Source of the DNA: an uncultured Clostridia bacterium
GTDB lineage: Bacteria; Bacillota; Clostridia; Oscillospirales; Acutalibacteraceae
Assembly: GCA_937892525.1 (NCBI GenBank)
Contig: CALAEV010000051.1
Location: forward strand, 1-40,991
DNA length: 40,991 nucleotides
Direction: 5' to 3'
A program made the translations under genes and the position numbers. Below the pieces are notes generated by a model. The model worked only from the letters and a program-made list of their open reading frames with translations. It did not search any database and was not told the DNA's origin. This document shows positions 39,588-40,991 of this stretch, in pieces (the stretch's first letter is position 1; every line of letters begins with the position of its first letter).

Positions 39588-40991
39588 TTATGCGTTTTTA
39601 GGTTGAACTTTTGTGCCATCTTCCATATTTGGGTCAGGACTCTTGATTACTGTTTCGCCTTCTTTTAGACCACTTACAACTTCATAGCTTGTATCATCAA
39701 GAGTGCCTTTTGCTATTGTTCGTTTTGTAGCTGTACCATCTGCCTCGTCAAAGATAAATACAGAATAAGTACCATTATTATAAACTACTGCTTCAACAGG
39801 TACTTTAAGCACATTCTCAACTGTCTGGAGTTTGATTTTAATGTCCACATCAAAGCCTATAACAACTTTTTCATCAGGATTATGGATTTTAACTTTTACA
39901 AGTGCACCATTAGCACCACCTGCTACTCCCATAAGTGAGCTTGTAAGAGCATTTATATCAAGAGAGTTTGAAGAATCAACTGCAGTTGCACCTACATAGA
40001 CTACTTCTGCCTCATATTCACTATCAAGACTTGTAACGATTGCTTCCATACCCACTTTAATTTTAAGAAGGTCTGCTTTACCAACTGTTACGCTGACAAT
40101 CATATCTTCGTAGCTTTCAAGAGTAATGCCTGTGCCAGTAGGAACAGTTACAGAATCTCCCATAAGAGAAGTAATAAGATTACTATTTGCACTATCACCT
40201 AAAAGTGCTGACAAGTCAATTGAAGAACTTTGGTCTGCCACAGGTGTAAATTTTTCACCTGCTTTGATATTTACTACCGTTACAATACCGTCATTTTCGG
40301 CATACCAACCGTTTTTCATTTCATTATAAATTTTCTTTATATTTTCATAGTTTGCCTTTTGTGCATCGGCTACTGTTTTAAGAGTTTCAAGCATAGACTC
40401 GTTATCAGTTGAAGATACAACTGCATTTTCAGCCTGTAAAGAAGAAAGTTCAGAATTAAGCTGTGAGAGTTCAAGATTTTTCTGCATAAGCAATTCTTGT
40501 TTTCCATTATCAGTTGGTGTTGATGGAATTTGTGTATTCTTTGCAGATTCAATAAATGCGTTAATTTCTTCTTCACTTGCACCATTTTGTGCCATCTGCA
40601 TTGCTATTGCATCAATCTGTTCTTGTGGAATAGCAACAAATTCAGTAACAGGCTCTGTATTCTGAATTTCATTTTCAAGGTCTTTTATTTCTTTTTCTTT
40701 TGCTTTGATTTTATTCTGCACATCTGCAATTTCTTTTGCTAACTCTGTTTTGCGTTTTGAACTGCTGTCAGCAGACTGCTTTGCATCATTATAATCTTTA
40801 AGTGCTTTGTCATAATCTTTTTTAACATCGTTTACATATTTAGTTGCTGCTGAAACATTAAATGTTGCAAGCAAATCACCTTTTTTAACGTTATCGCCAA
40901 CGCTTATATGCACTTCTTCAACGACTACACCTTCAATAGCAGTAAAGTTTTCAGATACACCTGACTCAACAGTACCACTTACCTCAAGATA
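39588..40991 (-). CDS. MacA/YknX-like efflux adaptor (HlyD family), 5' end beyond window
   Basis: 467 residues are visible and the frame stays open to the edge, so the start and signal anchor are missing. The first visible part (SGTVESGVSENFTAIEGVVV, HISVGDNVKKGDLLATF) is half a lipoyl motif; a long coiled-coil hairpin follows (about residues 50-230, KRKTELAKEIADVQNKIKAK); the second lipoyl half is DGIVTVVNIKAGEKF; then a beta barrel and a membrane-proximal domain (VLKVPVEAVVYNNGTYSVFI, YEVVSGLKEGETV). It bridges the MacB-like permease and the cell surface. The coiled coil is long for a Gram-positive adaptor. Any TolC-like partner is not expected. Confidence 0.9.
   Translation of the reverse strand, partial: YLEVSGTVESGVSENFTAIEGVVVEEVHISVGDNVKKGDLLATFNVSAATKYVNDVKKDYDKALKDYNDAKQSADSSSKRKTELAKEIADVQNKIKAKEKEIKDLENEIQNTEPVTEFVAIPQEQIDAIAMQMAQNGASEEEINAFIESAKNTQIPSTPTDNGKQELLMQKNLELSQLNSELSSLQAENAVVSSTDNESMLETLKTVADAQKANYENIKKIYNEMKNGWYAENDGIVTVVNIKAGEKFTPVADQSSSIDLSALLGDSANSNLITSLMGDSVTVPTGTGITLESYEDMIVSVTVGKADLLKIKVGMEAIVTSLDSEYEAEVVYVGATAVDSSNSLDINALTSSLMGVAGGANGALVKVKIHNPDEKVVIGFDVDIKIKLQTVENVLKVPVEAVVYNNGTYSVFIFDEADGTATKRTIAKGTLDDTSYEVVSGLKEGETVIKSPDPNMEDGTKVQPKNA

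Overview
The window reads as chromosomal DNA of a low-GC, spore-forming gut member of the Clostridia, most likely of the Ruminococcaceae/Oscillospiraceae kind. The basis is a spo0A gene, strong GGAGG ribosome-binding sites, frequent TTG starts, TTGACA/17/TATAAT-type promoters, a cohesin-like/BIG2 surface protein, BspA-type leucine-rich repeats, and cytosolic glycan-degrading operons served by GPH symporters. No phage, IS transposase or CRISPR array was seen. Species cannot be named from the sequence.

Layout, left to right. 1-2 kb: the ATP-pyrophosphatase part of GMP synthase (cut by, or starting at, the left edge), then a small membrane protein set among stem-loop repeats with a constant loop. 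2-10 kb, plus strand: a TPR/DUF4037 gene pair; a membrane-anchored type I phosphodiesterase overlapping a five-bladed-propeller glycosidase-like gene, followed by a frameshifted acyltransferase 3; a ketopantoate reductase-like gene; a PHP phosphoesterase with an unknown helical protein. 9.8-14.9 kb, minus strand: two small membrane proteins, endonuclease IV, a cohesin/BIG2 surface protein, and mgtE behind an M-box Mg2+ riboswitch, a terminator and candidate leader peptides.

15-24 kb is a glycan region. A GPH transporter with a very long charged cytoplasmic tail faces a tight lacZ (GH2) - GNAT - GH95 fucosidase operon. All three enzymes lack signal peptides, so the inferred scheme is import of short fucosylated galactosides and cytosolic removal of fucose, then galactose. 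24-28.3 kb: a CPA2 antiporter diverges from a Crp/Fnr regulator that heads an SsuABC/TauABC-like ABC transporter operon. 28.3-29.1 kb: a consensus promoter and tRNA-Leu(TAA), then a highly structured ~150-nt segment ending in a second exact copy of the tRNA 3' end, each copy with its own terminator. 29.2-30.5 kb: an XRE regulator fused to a membrane domain.

30.7-35.7 kb, minus strand: a second carbohydrate operon of GPH symporter, membrane-anchored LRR protein and GH13_31 glucosidase, whose residue after the nucleophile suggests alpha-1,6 preference. 35.8-38 kb: a YjjG-like HAD phosphatase and MntP manganese exporter, then spo0A with an upstream 0A-box-like dyad and a receiver domain lacking a normal acidic pair. 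The right edge holds a MacB-like permease and a MacA/YknX-like adaptor that runs off the window; the partner ATPase is not present.

The observations most worth a second look are the tRNA-Leu 3'-end duplication with its folded insert, the M-box plus leader-ORF arrangement before mgtE, the constant-loop/variable-stem repeats that also encode the end of a protein, the divergent Spo0A receiver, and the tailed GPH transporter.
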